In this document: piece by piece, positions 11,212 through 20,262 of the stretch
How the letters are laid out: every line of letters starts with the position of its first letter
How positions within the stretch are numbered: position 1 is the first letter of the stretch
Assembly: GCF_026619415.1 (NCBI RefSeq)
Contig: NZ_JAOVZR010000003.1
Location: forward strand, 1 to 64,000
DNA length: 64,000 nucleotides
Direction of reading: 5' to 3'
From: Hoeflea algicola
GTDB lineage: Bacteria; Pseudomonadota; Alphaproteobacteria; Rhizobiales; Rhizobiaceae
Position numbers and translations under genes: made by a program
Notes under the pieces: model-generated
Seen by the model: the letters and a program-made list of their open reading frames with translations, nothing else
The model's database searches: none
Told to the model about the DNA's origin: nothing

Positions 11212-11997
11212 ATGAGCGAGCACGACGATGCAATCGAGAAAAGCGGCTTTCACTGGCGCATCATGCGCTGGATCCTGTGGCGCTTTATCTGCAACGCAGC
11301 TGAGCGCGTTCTCATCGACAGAAGCCTGAGGAACAAGACGGGCGGTGAAATTCGCTGGTTGCAGAACGACATCGATTTGTTCCTGAGCCAAGTCTCAACG
11401 AGGACGGCGCTCCTGCGCCCGGTGGCGCAGCTTGACGCATTGCCAAATTTCGGCAGTCGCCTCATGGTCGAGCTTGCGATCTATACCGTTGCGGCCGACC
11501 GGACGCTGCGTGACCGAGATCTTGATCCCCAAAGCGCGCGGGACGCCTTGGCGGACATCGGTTGGTCCGTCTATCGCAGGCAGCTTGCCCTCTCGTCCCT
11601 GCCCGCTCGCCTCGTCACCCGCGACCCGGGAAAGCGATTGCGCTGGAGCATCCGCGGGCTGCTCGTTTTCCCCTTCCGGCCCGTGGGTGCCCCCGGCTAC
11701 GCCGCCGAAGTCTTTCGAAAAGGCGAGGACATCCACACGCACTTCACGCACTGTCCCCCGCAAAGCTTTGCCCGGCGCATTGCCGACGAGACGGGCGATC
11801 CTGAAGCGCTGGCCGGCTTCGCAAACAGCTGGTGCAAATATGACTGGCCTGGCGCCGATCTGATCGCCGCCGACGGACATCGGGGACACTATATCCGGCG
11901 GCAAACACTCTCGGCCGGGGATCCGGTCTGCGACATGTGCTGGGCGGCGCGGGCACCCCGCGAGACCAGCGAAAACAACAATGAAGAGGGCAAATGA
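11212..11997 (+). CDS. L-2-amino-thiazoline-4-carboxylate hydrolase-like protein
   Basis: A 261-aa protein whose C-terminal half (SWCKYDWPGADLIAADG through DPVCDMCW) matches the ATC-hydrolase-like family (PF14196 type) by pattern. The N-terminus carries a short hydrophobic patch (MRWILWRFICNAAERVL) that could associate with the membrane. ATG 11212 has a better upstream GGGGAA than the in-frame ATG 11176, which begins almost immediately after xfp. Family members outside cysteine biosynthesis are mostly uncharacterised, so the enzymatic name should be read as family membership only. It is co-directional with xfp and probably co-transcribed. Confidence 0.65.
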   Translation: MSEHDDAIEKSGFHWRIMRWILWRFICNAAERVLIDRSLRNKTGGEIRWLQNDIDLFLSQVSTRTALLRPVAQLDALPNFGSRLMVELAIYTVAADRTLRDRDLDPQSARDALADIGWSVYRRQLALSSLPARLVTRDPGKRLRWSIRGLLVFPFRPVGAPGYAAEVFRKGEDIHTHFTHCPPQSFARRIADETGDPEALAGFANSWCKYDWPGADLIAADGHRGHYIRRQTLSAGDPVCDMCWAARAPRETSENNNEEGK

Positions 11998-12102
11998 GGC
12001 CGGAGCGTGAAAGATCCAGAAATCGCTCTGCGGAGATGAAAGTATGAGAAACGCGACGATCGATGCGCCGACCAGCGATCCCAAGAAGAACAGGCGGGCC
12101 TT

Positions 12103-13363
12103 ATGATGCAGCGGCAATCGCATGTGAAACGGCCCCACCCCGGAGAAACGAGGCTGGATGCGTTACAGCGGCATGCCTTCGATTACTTCCTGAACGAAAC
12201 CAATCTCGCCAATGGCCTCGTAGCCGACAAATCGCAGCCGGGCGCGCCCGCGAGCATCGCAGCCGTGGGTTTCGCCCTGGCGGCCTACCCCGTCGGTGTC
12301 GAGCGCGCATGGATCTCACGCATCAGCGCAATCGATCGAACGCTGGCGGCATTGCGGTTCTTCAACAACGCTCCGCAGGCCACGGGCCCTGACATGACAG
12401 GGCACAAGGGCTTCTTCTATCATTTCCTCGACATGACGACCGGGCGGCGCGCCGGCCTTTGCGAGCTGTCCACCGTCGATACCGGCTTCCTGCTGGCCGG
12501 CATGCTCGCCGCCGCAGCATATTTCGATCGGGACAGTGAAGACGAGCAGGAGATACGGACACTCGCCGACGCGCTTTACCGCCGGGCGGACTGGCAATGG
12601 GCCTGCAACGGCGGCGCGACGATCACCCACGGGTGGACGCCTGAGGACGGATTTCTGCCTTACCGCTGGGAAGGCTATGATGAGGCCTCTCTTCTGTATG
12701 TACTCGCATTGGGCTCACCAACCCATCCTCTGGCTGCGGAGAGCTACCTGGCATGGACCTCGACCTACCAATGGAAGGAAATCTACGGTTACGAATTCAT
12801 CTATGGGGGCCCGCTCTTCATCCACCAGTACTCGCACATCTGGATAGACTTCCGCGGAATCCAGGATGCATTCACGCGAGGCAAAGGCATCGACTATTTC
12901 GAGAACAGCCGGCGCGCCACCTACGTCCAGCAAGAGTACGCGATCCGCAATCCGCTCAAATTTGCGGGCTACGGAGAGAACTTCTGGGGCCTGACCGCGA
13001 GCGACGGGCCAGGCTGGACGACGCGGCGCGTCAACGGCATCGAGCGCGCGTTCTTCGACTATGCCGCCCGCGGCGTTCCGTACGGCCCTGACGACGGGAC
13101 GGTCGCGCCGTGGGCCGTGGTGGCATCGTTGCCGTTCGCACCGGAAATCGTGATGCCGACGATTGCGCATTTTCAGGACGTATATCCGCAAGTCACAGGC
13201 GCATACAGCTGTCCGTTCGCCCTATCACTTCGGGATCAACCTCGGTCCCGTGGTGCTGATGTGCGAGAATTTCCGAACGGATCTGCTTTGGCGCCTTATG
13301 CGCGCATGCCCCTACGTGGTCACAGGGCTGCGGCGGGCGGGATTCACCGGCGGTTGGCTGTGA
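12103..13363 (+). pseudogene. Glucoamylase-like (NdvB-central-domain type) gene, C-terminus rearranged
   Basis: Residues 1-365 match the glycoamylase-like family (PF10091) also found inside cyclic beta-1,2-glucan synthases: FFYHFLDMTTGRRA, LSTVDTGFLLAGML, GATITHGWTPEDGFLPYRW, IHQYSHIWIDFRG, FWGLTASDGP and GTVAPWAVVASLPFAPE. After PQVTGAY (about 13205) about 20-25 expected codons are missing, and the family C-terminus (SPYHFGINLGP to GLRRAGFTGGWL) continues in another frame to 13363. The nominal frame instead reads an unrelated tail to 13389. The break coincides with one arm of a perfect 28-bp inverted repeat. A truncated product may be made but is probably inactive. The truncated GH94 gene at 22.7-25.3 kb may be its former partner. 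Confidence 0.75.
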
Positions 13364-13436
13364 CGGCCACGGAGGCGTGCAAATCATGAAGGCCATATCG
13401 ATCGCCGGTAGGGCGAACGGACAGCTGTATGCGCCT
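13197..13436. repeat. Perfect 28-bp inverted repeat (arms 13197-13224 and 13409-13436)
   Basis: The 28 bases at 13197-13224 recur exactly as reverse complement at 13409-13436, separated by 184 bp that encode the out-of-frame C-terminus of the glucoamylase-like gene. The left arm creates the break in that gene. This is the expected scar of a fold-back template switch or rearrangement rather than an IS end, because no transposase is next to it. Confidence 0.85.
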
Positions 13437-13456
13437 TTGATGAGCTGGAACGACAA

Positions 13457-13537
13457 GCTGTGGGCGCTATTCTGATGTCGGCAAGCACGGTCGCGGTCGC
13501 GATCAACGCGCAACTATTGAAACGGGTCAAACGATAA
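13457..13537 (+). pseudogene. 3' end fragment of a second CopB-type ATPase
   Basis: Twenty-seven codons read AVGAILMSASTVAVAINAQL followed by LKRVKR and a stop, nearly the same as the last residues of the CopB ATPase ending at 7809 but with many silent differences and one Val-to-Ala change. No upstream part of the ATPase is present. It is therefore the residue of a diverged second copB, and its left border is the inverted-repeat scar. Confidence 0.85.
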
Positions 13538-13690
13538 GCCCATCAACAATGGGCCCGACAGACCACAGAGGAGACATGGCGTAAGGCATAAGACCAGATT
13601 TTGGAGGAGAATCCTGTCAAGACCAGGAAAGCAGCATATCCAAGACACGGTTTCTGTAAGCGCCCTGACCTTGGGACGGATCGTGCTTTC

Positions 13691-14566
13691 CTATGTGCCT
13701 CGATTGAGCAACGTTCTGATCTGATCACCGGACCGGCGCACTGCCATGGTGCCCGACGCAATGCATTGCCGCTTGTAGCGGAACTCCAGTGTTCCTATGG
13801 TATTTCTAAACTTTGGCCTGATGACCATATCGGCCTGACCGAAACGCAGCCGGGCATGCTCGTTCTGACAGATCTCGATTGATCTTAGCATCGCTTGTAC
13901 TCCGTTGCGGGGAGCTATCCCAGCTTCGGGTTGGCTTGGATCAACAGCGATCACTACATCGACACCGGTGCTTCGCGCCACATCTATAGGCGCGATGTCC
14001 GCATAGGCACCATCCATCAGGACGTGAGATCCGTCAATCAGCGGTGGTAGGATACCTGCGAGCGCAGCACTGGCATAAACGTAGTTAGCAGCTGACCCTC
14101 GGTTGTGGACAACACGTTCCCCCGACAGCACATCCGTCGTGCAGACAAAGACAGGGATGGATCCATCCTCCAAGTTTTTGCCCTCGGTCAAGGCGGCAAG
14201 GACACCCCGGCCCCAGCTCTCGGTGCGCGCTCCGGCGCCCCAGCCAAAATACATGTCACGTGCCGCAAGCAGCGCAATCGCCAGGCCCCTCGCTCTTTCG
14301 GCAATGCTTCGGCCTCGAAAGTTCGGCGTTGACGGGAACCCGCTGGTGTCCATTTCAATAAGATCTCGATACCAGTTTGGGTTCAGCGAATAAGTTGCGC
14401 CAACCACCGCGCCCATTGACACACCGACAATTGCACTGGGGAAATAACCCAAACTGATCAGGGCTCTCAAAACTCCCACATGCGAAAGACCTCTTGCGCC
14501 ACCACCACTAAGGACAAGGGCGAAGGACTTGTGTTGGCTGGTCATCAGAGTATTCGCGCCCATCAT
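13691..14566 (-). CDS. Patatin-like phospholipase
   Basis: A 291-aa patatin-family serine acyl hydrolase. The oxyanion motif GGGARGLSHVG, the nucleophile elbow GVSMG and the catalytic DGA (VLMDGAYADIAPIDVA) are all present, so the Ser-Asp dyad is intact. The start at 14566 follows AAGGGCGG by about six bases; upstream in-frame codons to 14662 lack such a site. Bacterial patatins act on phospholipids or PHB-like esters; the substrate here is unknown. It is convergent with the 12-13 kb block and followed on the same strand by nothing obvious. Confidence 0.88.
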   Translation of the reverse strand: MMGANTLMTSQHKSFALVLSGGGARGLSHVGVLRALISLGYFPSAIVGVSMGAVVGATYSLNPNWYRDLIEMDTSGFPSTPNFRGRSIAERARGLAIALLAARDMYFGWGAGARTESWGRGVLAALTEGKNLEDGSIPVFVCTTDVLSGERVVHNRGSAANYVYASAALAGILPPLIDGSHVLMDGAYADIAPIDVARSTGVDVVIAVDPSQPEAGIAPRNGVQAMLRSIEICQNEHARLRFGQADMVIRPKFRNTIGTLEFRYKRQCIASGTMAVRRSGDQIRTLLNRGT

Positions 14567-14704
14567 ACGCCGCCCTTCAGTGCGCCTATCGGTTACAACA
14601 ATCGTGGTGCATACAGCAACGTCCAGAAAACTGAACTCTGCCAGAGTCCCATCGCCGAACATCAGGACCTTCGGTCAACACCTCGGTGAGCATTACGCCA
14701 AGCA

Positions 14705-15607
14705 TTACGCTGAAGCGCCAAAAAGTGTCGGCGGTGCAATGCCCTTTCGAATGACCATCATGACGCCGACAAGGGAAAGAGACGTGCCGATCAATTCCGG
14801 CCAGCCCAGGGACTCGCCATAGTAGAGCAAACCCATTGTAAGCCCGAATATCGGCACAAGAAAGCTGAACGCATTGGCCTTGCTCAGCGGCACTTCTGCA
14901 AGAACCGACATCCAGATGACATATACCAGCGCGGAGCCAAAGACCGCTAGGCCAACCAGCGCAAACAGAAATCCGGGAGACCACTCGATCACCGTGAAGT
15001 CTTCAGTCAAGACGGCAATCATCGCCAGCGGGATACTGCCGATCAACAATTGGACACTGATGGCCATCAGTGGATCGACCGTATCCGCAATCCGTTTCAG
15101 CATCACATTGCTGATAGTGATGCCAAGAGCCGCCAGAATGATATACGTGATGCCGATTAGGTAGCTCTCCTGACCACCTCCGAACAATCGTGGTGCAGCG
15201 ATGACGACGATTCCCAGAAACCCCAGAACAAGACCCGATTTACCCCAGGCCGTCAGCCGCTCTCCCAAGACGACACCCGCTAGGGCGGCAGCCATTAAGG
15301 GCTGGGTGTTTGTGATAACTGTCGCAATCCCAGGCGACACGAATTCGGCCGCATGAAACATGCCAAAATACCCCAGGCTGGTGGCCCCAAACCCGATTGC
15401 TGCAAGGGTGATCCACGTCTTCCAACTGCGCGGAAAAGGGCAGCGCAAAGCCAGCGCGATCGCCAACAGGGTAACGCCTGCGATCACTGCCCGCAAGGTT
15501 GCAAACGACAGGTGCGGGGCATAGGCGATGCCAATCGTTATCAACGGATAACAACTCGCCCAGAGAAACATCGCGAAAATGATCTTTGCGGCGGTCAGTA
15601 TTTTCAC
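14705..15607 (-). CDS. EamA/DMT-family transporter
   Basis: A 300-aa polytopic membrane protein with two EamA repeats and about ten hydrophobic helices. Typical segments are FLWASCYPLITIG, the helix 3-4 region ITNTQPLMAAALAGVVLGERL, and a second-repeat GLLYYGESLGWPELIGTSLSLVG near the C-terminus. Members of this drug/metabolite transporter superfamily export amino acids, metabolites or toxic compounds; no substrate can be assigned. It is transcribed toward the patatin gene with a gap of about 140 bp. Confidence 0.88.
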   Translation of the reverse strand: MKILTAAKIIFAMFLWASCYPLITIGIAYAPHLSFATLRAVIAGVTLLAIALALRCPFPRSWKTWITLAAIGFGATSLGYFGMFHAAEFVSPGIATVITNTQPLMAAALAGVVLGERLTAWGKSGLVLGFLGIVVIAAPRLFGGGQESYLIGITYIILAALGITISNVMLKRIADTVDPLMAISVQLLIGSIPLAMIAVLTEDFTVIEWSPGFLFALVGLAVFGSALVYVIWMSVLAEVPLSKANAFSFLVPIFGLTMGLLYYGESLGWPELIGTSLSLVGVMMVIRKGIAPPTLFGASA

Positions 15608-16042
15608 GAGTTCTTCAATTCATTGTCCTTTTGGCTCCTGGTGAGCGGCCATCTAATTTTTGATCAATAAAGAACCATGGCGACGCATCATTGAGTGGTG
15701 CTGATCCAAATTCTCCAACGGCCTCAGTATCAAAATCACAAAGCGACACATATGATTGCGCTTCGCAACTGCGCCTCCACCGTCAGATATAGTTTGCCCG
15801 ATCTCCTGCATTGGTCACCATGGCAATTCACTCATATTGCCAGCGCTCGTGAGCGTATATCAGCGGCCTGCATATCGGAAAAACCCAGCGGGGCTGTAGT
15901 CATTCGCCGATGAACTCGAATCACCCAAACCCCCAATTTCTCTTGTTCAGTCCGACACGACAGGTGGTGCGCATCTTCAAAGTCGCTATGTCTGCAAATC
16001 GTCGATTTTTCTCACACATGTCTCCGCCGTTCACGTGCGCGG
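15608..16042. other. Intergenic region, nothing recognised
   Basis: The 435 bases between the two minus-strand transporters contain no frame with a family signature or good ribosome site. The promoter of the EamA gene should lie near its left side. Confidence 0.4.
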
Positions 16043-17368
16043 TCAGTTTTTCGCTACTGCCTCCAGCGCCGTCCAGCGCTTCAGGTATATCCGTTCGGAG
16101 ATGAACACCGCTGAAATCGCGGCACCTGCATATAGAACGATCATAGGATCGGATCCCAATTTCATTGTCGTGAATGCTGCCAGAACAAATCCGTCGAAGG
16201 CAATCGCACAAAGCAGTACGGCCCCATGCGCGCCAATCTCGTGGCGCAAATGCCGAAACACGCCCCAATGCACCAGCATGTCCATTATCAAGTAAAAGAA
16301 TGCCCCTAGCGATGCGATCCGGCTCAGATCAAAAAACACCGCAAGCGCCGAAGCAAGAACGACCGTGTAGACCAGAGTGTGGCTGCGGATCGGGCCCGAC
16401 ATACCAAAATGGCTGTGAGGTATCATTTTCATATCCGTCAGCATTGCGAGCATGCGCGACACCGCAAATACACTCGCCAGCACGCCTGACGCGGTGGCGA
16501 CAGCTGCCAAAACGACTGTCAAGTAAAAGCCAGACTGGCCCAATGCCGGCGATGCCGCTTCGGCAAGCGAGTAATCCTTGGCGGCAACAATTTGATCAAT
16601 CGACAGATTGGACCCGACCGCAAAAGCGACAAGCAGATACACTACCGTGCAAATGGCAATCGATATCATGATGGTGCGGCCTACATTGCGATGCGGGTCG
16701 GTGATTTCTGCACCACTGTTGGTGATAGTTGTGAAGCCTTTGAAGGCCAGGATCGACAGGGCTACAGACGCAATGAACCCGGTCAAATTGAAGCCGCTGT
16801 TGGTACTGCTTGCAGCTGCGAACGTGAAGCCGCCCGACCAAAGCGCGACGATGCCAAAGAGCGCAATTCCTCCGATCTTGATGACCGCCATGATGATCGA
16901 CAAAAGACCGACAGACCGGTTGCCCGAAGCATTCACGATAAAGGCAAACAGGATGACTCCGACCGCCAATACCGGCACCAGCGGGCCCCCTGCGATATCA
17001 AAGGGTCGCAATACATAGGTTGCAAATGTCCGCGCCACGAGGCTTTCCGAAATGACCATGGACAGCGCCATCAACAATGCCGCCGCTGCGGCGATGGCGC
17101 CTGGCCCGTAGGCTTTCTGCAAGATCATCGCTATCCCGCCAGAGGACGGCCAAGCATTCGACATCTTGATGTAACTGTACGCGCTGAAGGACGTCACGAT
17201 GGCACCAAATACGAAAGACAGAGCAAAATAGGGTCCGGCCAATTGCGCAATTTGCCCCGTCAGCGCAAAAATACCCGCACCGATCATCACGCCGGTTCCC
17301 ATCCCAACGGCACCGGCCAAACTGATTGAGCCCTTGTTCAAGGTGTCATCACCATGTGAATGTTTCAA
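16043..17368 (-). CDS. APC-family amino-acid permease
   Basis: A 441-aa inner-membrane protein with about twelve hydrophobic segments. The first helix has GVMIGAGIFALTGQIA, the unwound substrate-binding motif of APC-superfamily transporters, followed by FSAYSYIKMSNAWPSSGGI and the later AFKGFTTITNSGAEITDP. These match the cationic/neutral amino-acid permease branch. Substrate cannot be set from sequence. It is monocistronic by appearance; a decayed gene lies upstream on the same strand. Confidence 0.88.
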   Translation of the reverse strand: MKHSHGDDTLNKGSISLAGAVGMGTGVMIGAGIFALTGQIAQLAGPYFALSFVFGAIVTSFSAYSYIKMSNAWPSSGGIAMILQKAYGPGAIAAAAALLMALSMVISESLVARTFATYVLRPFDIAGGPLVPVLAVGVILFAFIVNASGNRSVGLLSIIMAVIKIGGIALFGIVALWSGGFTFAAASSTNSGFNLTGFIASVALSILAFKGFTTITNSGAEITDPHRNVGRTIMISIAICTVVYLLVAFAVGSNLSIDQIVAAKDYSLAEAASPALGQSGFYLTVVLAAVATASGVLASVFAVSRMLAMLTDMKMIPHSHFGMSGPIRSHTLVYTVVLASALAVFFDLSRIASLGAFFYLIMDMLVHWGVFRHLRHEIGAHGAVLLCAIAFDGFVLAAFTTMKLGSDPMIVLYAGAAISAVFISERIYLKRWTALEAVAKN

Positions 17369-17404
17369 AACTTTGTCTCTTTCTCAATAGCTTGAACGAT
17401 GCTC

Positions 17405-18220
17405 AACGGATCAGCAGCAGTGGACCACAAAGACAGCGTGCCAAACGGGGGCAGAAACGTTCTCTTGCGGCCTCCGAGGAACGGGTCAAGGCAGCGCCAC
17501 CATCTTGTGCCCCCTGACCTTCTATCACGAATTCTCCTTTGGCCATTATCACTGCCTCATCAATGATCCGTATCTTTGGCTCGGCACCGGTAGAAACGAA
17601 GAGCGTGCCGGTGCCACGAATTTTGGTCAACTGGTACTGTTCCAAGGACAGTTCAGAGACCTAGATCTCAACATCGGCAAGGTTGATCGCCGCGATCTTG
17701 CCGTCACCGCTACCCGCGATAACATTTTCGGTCACCCGACAGATCTATCGCGTGCAACTCGACCGCAACGGCAAAGCTCCGCATACACCGTCGGCGTGAA
17801 ACTCATCAGGTTGATTACGGATATTCCATTGCCCGAGCGATGGATCGCGACAGCACAGCGCTCGTCGGAGGAAATGGCGGTTTGATGCACTGCTCCGGGG
17901 ACTTCAATCCGCCACACAATCCCGCCAGATGTCGCATCCGGAACGCTGAGAATGCTGATGCCCGCATCTGAGGGTCCGATCGGTTTATCCTCGGCCAGTG
18001 AATTGTGAGCAGCATGCTCTAACTCGGACACACTCTCGGTTTTGGTCGGTTCCTGAATCGCCTCAAGTCCGATGATCCGCTTTCCTGCTTCGCCGCCTCC
18101 GGCATTGACCATGAGCACCGAAAAGGTGCTATTTTCCGGTGCAATCACGACAGGCTGAGCTGTCGTGATTGCAGTCGAAAGCATCAACGCCGCCAATATG
18201 GCGACATTCAATACTATCAA
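17405..18220 (-). pseudogene. Decayed secreted beta-propeller (YVTN/WD-like) gene
   Basis: The 5' part (from ATG 18220) has a hydrophobic leader ending near TTAQPVV and then propeller-like text: GGIVWRIEVPGAVHQTAISS and CAVAIHRSGNGISVINLMS. After about 17790 similar repeats are found only in shifted frames (VIAGSGDGKIAAINLADVEI, then GTLFVSTGAEPKIRIIDEA), interrupted by stops. I read this as one periplasmic propeller gene with two or more frameshifts. Its start overlaps the stop of the upstream one-TM peptide (ATGA), so it was the last gene of that small operon. Family assignment is by pattern only. Confidence 0.5.
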
Positions 18221-18366
18221 GAGGAAATTCCCTCCGATGTTCTCCGTAAATCATAGACTGCGCTTTCATCGGCGTCCAACGCGACTAATTCGGAGCGCTG
18301 CCGGATCACTGAGGCCGCGAATATCAGCAGCATGCCGGATGCAAGCCCTACCAGAATGAGTGTCAT
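18217..18366 (-). CDS. Small single-TM protein (49 aa)
   Basis: ATG 18366 follows GAGGAG by seven bases, a strong ribosome site that favours this start over in-frame codons to 18438. The product has one hydrophobic helix (TLILVGLASGMLLIFAASV) and a charged cytoplasmic or periplasmic tail. No family recognised. It overlaps the decayed propeller gene by four bases (ATGA) and follows the CCG-rich peptide, which suggests a membrane component of the same module. Confidence 0.55.
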   Translation of the reverse strand: MTLILVGLASGMLLIFAASVIRQRSELVALDADESAVYDLRRTSEGISS

Positions 18367-18419
18367 TTTGTTTCTCCTCATAAGACGAAATTCTGCAACA
18401 TACACCGGGATGTGGCGGA

Positions 18420-18617
18420 TCAGCTCGCGCCGCAGCATCCGCCGGTTTTGGTGCCTGTGCCATGGTCAACCTTTACGACTGCAGGCGGGTCCATACTTGG
18501 CACAGCAACATTGGCCTCTTGAGTTTTGGACGTAGACCCGCAGCAGCAGCCTTTCGGTGATTGATCGGGCGTTACGCCGGTCGGGATGATCTTTGTTTGC
18601 ATTTTGGTTTTCTCCAT
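18420..18617 (-). CDS. Small CCG-motif peptide (65 aa), putative metal binder
   Basis: The product has two cysteine clusters, GCCCGSTSK in the middle and GGCCGAS at the very C-terminus, separated by a Pro/Val/His linker. No signal peptide is evident. A GGAG lies upstream of both possible starts (18617 and 18602). Vicinal cysteines next to an ECF sigma factor and copper genes suggest metal or redox sensing, or metal storage; a ribosomally made precursor peptide is another possibility. I do not recognise the family. Confidence 0.55.
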   Translation of the reverse strand: MEKTKMQTKIIPTGVTPDQSPKGCCCGSTSKTQEANVAVPSMDPPAVVKVDHGTGTKTGGCCGAS

Positions 18618-18682
18618 GAAAAATTGTCTCCTGCAAGGATAGACGCCTGCGCCGCGCCGGCATTACGCAGTCCCAGACACCC

Positions 18683-18991
18683 TCAGAGGTCTGCCCAGCT
18701 CGATCGAGCGCAATCGCAGCCTGACAGGCCATGCTTTGGGCAGATCCGGGTCATCTCTGCGAACCTCTCCTTCAGAGCCTGTCTTCCACATCCAAGTCGA
18801 TCGTCCATCGTACTCTGGCTGAGCCCCAAGCTGTGCGCGACGCCCTCCCTCCGCTCTCCATCGACATCGACGCGCCGAACAACATTGGCCTGTTCATGCG
18901 GAAGCGTGGACAGGAGAATGTCGATGCAGTCACATATCAGTTCGTCGAGTTCAGTGTCACTTGTCGGATCAGAACTAGGCTGACGTTTCAC
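18683..18991 (-). CDS. Sigma-70 region-4-like protein with Cys-rich tail
   Basis: The 102-aa product (GTG 18991 after AAGGA; ATG 19036 is the longer alternative) holds a sigma region 4 helix-turn-helix (STLPHEQANVV, VAHSLGLSQSTMDDRLG, RQALKERF) but no region 2, so it cannot be a complete ECF sigma. The end reads ICPKHGLSGCDC, parallel to the VCGEGGFMICDC end of the full sigma factor encoded just upstream. It may modulate that sigma or be a truncated duplicate. Same strand, 166 bp from the sigma gene. Confidence 0.65.
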   Translation of the reverse strand: MKRQPSSDPTSDTELDELICDCIDILLSTLPHEQANVVRRVDVDGERREGVAHSLGLSQSTMDDRLGCGRQALKERFAEMTRICPKHGLSGCDCARSSWADL

Positions 18992-19157
18992 ATGCTCATT
19001 CCTTGATACGATTTTCAGAGTTGTACATATCGACACCCCTGATTGAGCTCCGCCGATTACCAGGCGGAGTTTCCAGTGATCTGCGACTTAGGCCTGTCAT
19101 TCTACCCCCCAAGTTTGCCGACCCTCTAGATCAGAAGACGCGCAATGGCGTTGGGCA

Positions 19158-19787
19158 TTACACTATCGTTGGGGCATCGAACTGGCGAGGTGTCGACGAC
19201 GGCCGAACGCCCCGGGAGTGATCGCAGTCACAAATCATGAAGCCGCCTTCCCCACAAACTTTGCAGACCTCGGCTATTTTTTTCCTCAACGCTGTTCTCG
19301 CGCGATGGACCCGAACTCCCAAAGAGTTCGAGTTCAGCCCCAGTTCAGTTGCGACAGCCGTGCGCGGCTCGTCTCGTAGATCAATCCGAGCCAACAATTC
19401 TGCCTGAGAGGGCTGAAGCATCTTCATCGCCGCCGCGATGCAGGTACACGCGGGCTCCGCAACATCGATGTCCTCCTGCTGGGTCACCTTGGTCTCGATC
19501 ACATAGGCCTCTGCGCCGCGATTTCGCGCCGCTTGCCGCCGGTAGTGATCCGTCAAGGTGTGTTTCAGGGTGACGCCGAGCCAGGCATCCAGCCTCTCAT
19601 CGTCCTCAATCTGGGCATGGTGGCGCAGTACCTTTACGCAGAAATCTTGAAAGATATCCTCGGCATCCTGTGGCCTGCTCAATCGCCGGCGAAGAAAGCC
19701 GAGGAACCGGTTGCGGGATTCGACGAGTTTTGCCTCAACGACTCGGCGCGAGATCGTTGTTGCACTGTTGTTTTGTTCAGCAAACAT
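19158..19787 (-). CDS. ECF-type RNA polymerase sigma factor
   Basis: A 209-aa group IV sigma factor. Region 2 is seen in RLSRPQDAEDIFQDFCVKVL and DAWLGVTLKHTLTDHYRR; region 4 in LQPSQAELLARIDLRDEPRT and LGLNSNSLGVRVHRARTALRKKI. The C-terminal extension has VCKVC...FMICDCDH, four or five cysteines that could bind zinc or another metal. ATG 19787 has AAAGGA upstream and is preferred over 19802. No classical anti-sigma gene is adjacent; the Cys-rich tail and neighbouring CCG peptide suggest direct sensing (inference). Confidence 0.85.
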   Translation of the reverse strand: MFAEQNNSATTISRRVVEAKLVESRNRFLGFLRRRLSRPQDAEDIFQDFCVKVLRHHAQIEDDERLDAWLGVTLKHTLTDHYRRQAARNRGAEAYVIETKVTQQEDIDVAEPACTCIAAAMKMLQPSQAELLARIDLRDEPRTAVATELGLNSNSLGVRVHRARTALRKKIAEVCKVCGEGGFMICDCDHSRGVRPSSTPRQFDAPTIV

Positions 19788-19838
19788 TCCTGTTCCTTTC
19801 ACATGACTTTGTGCAGCACCGACATGCGATGCTGGCAG

Positions 19839-20210
19839 TTAGACCTGTGAAAGGAGTCGTGGTGGTTGAAAGATCAGGTACCTCACTTCACGCAGCGTGA
19901 AGTGCGGATCAAACTGGCGCTCTGATGAACCCACCCAGCCCACCGGCACCAAGCTGCTCTTCGGAAGAATTCCCGCTAGGCAGCTAGGCCCGAGGTGGCA
20001 ATTTACGCCGGGAACAGCTTTCTCCGCATCATCGCTGACACCCGCAACATGGGTGACCAATTCGTTGGTGGACTGCGTCGACGGATTGTGATGGTCAAAC
20101 TCAGGGGCAACAGCCAGAGCAGAATAAAGCAAAGCCGCGACTACCGCGATGATAGTCACCACACGCAACCTAATCATGCGTTTTGCAATCTTCAATCTGA
20201 GCGTGCGCAT
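19839..20210 (-). CDS. Small secreted Cys-containing protein
   Basis: A 123-aa product with a basic start and a hydrophobic signal segment (VVTIIAVVAALLYSALAVA), then a His/Asn-rich stretch and NCHLGPSCLAGILP, ending FQPPRLLSQV. The layout (leader, CxxxxxC, Pro-rich end) resembles small periplasmic proteins found in copper/metal islands, including those at 32547-32885 and 40830-41174 here. GGA lies at a normal distance before ATG 20210. Function unknown. A FixK/FNR-like site lies 53 bp upstream. Confidence 0.55.
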   Translation of the reverse strand: MRTLRLKIAKRMIRLRVVTIIAVVAALLYSALAVAPEFDHHNPSTQSTNELVTHVAGVSDDAEKAVPGVNCHLGPSCLAGILPKSSLVPVGWVGSSERQFDPHFTLREVRYLIFQPPRLLSQV

Positions 20211-20262
20211 AATTTTTCCAGACTCTACCCATCTTGTCTAGAGCTTCGTCGCACTGCTCGCC

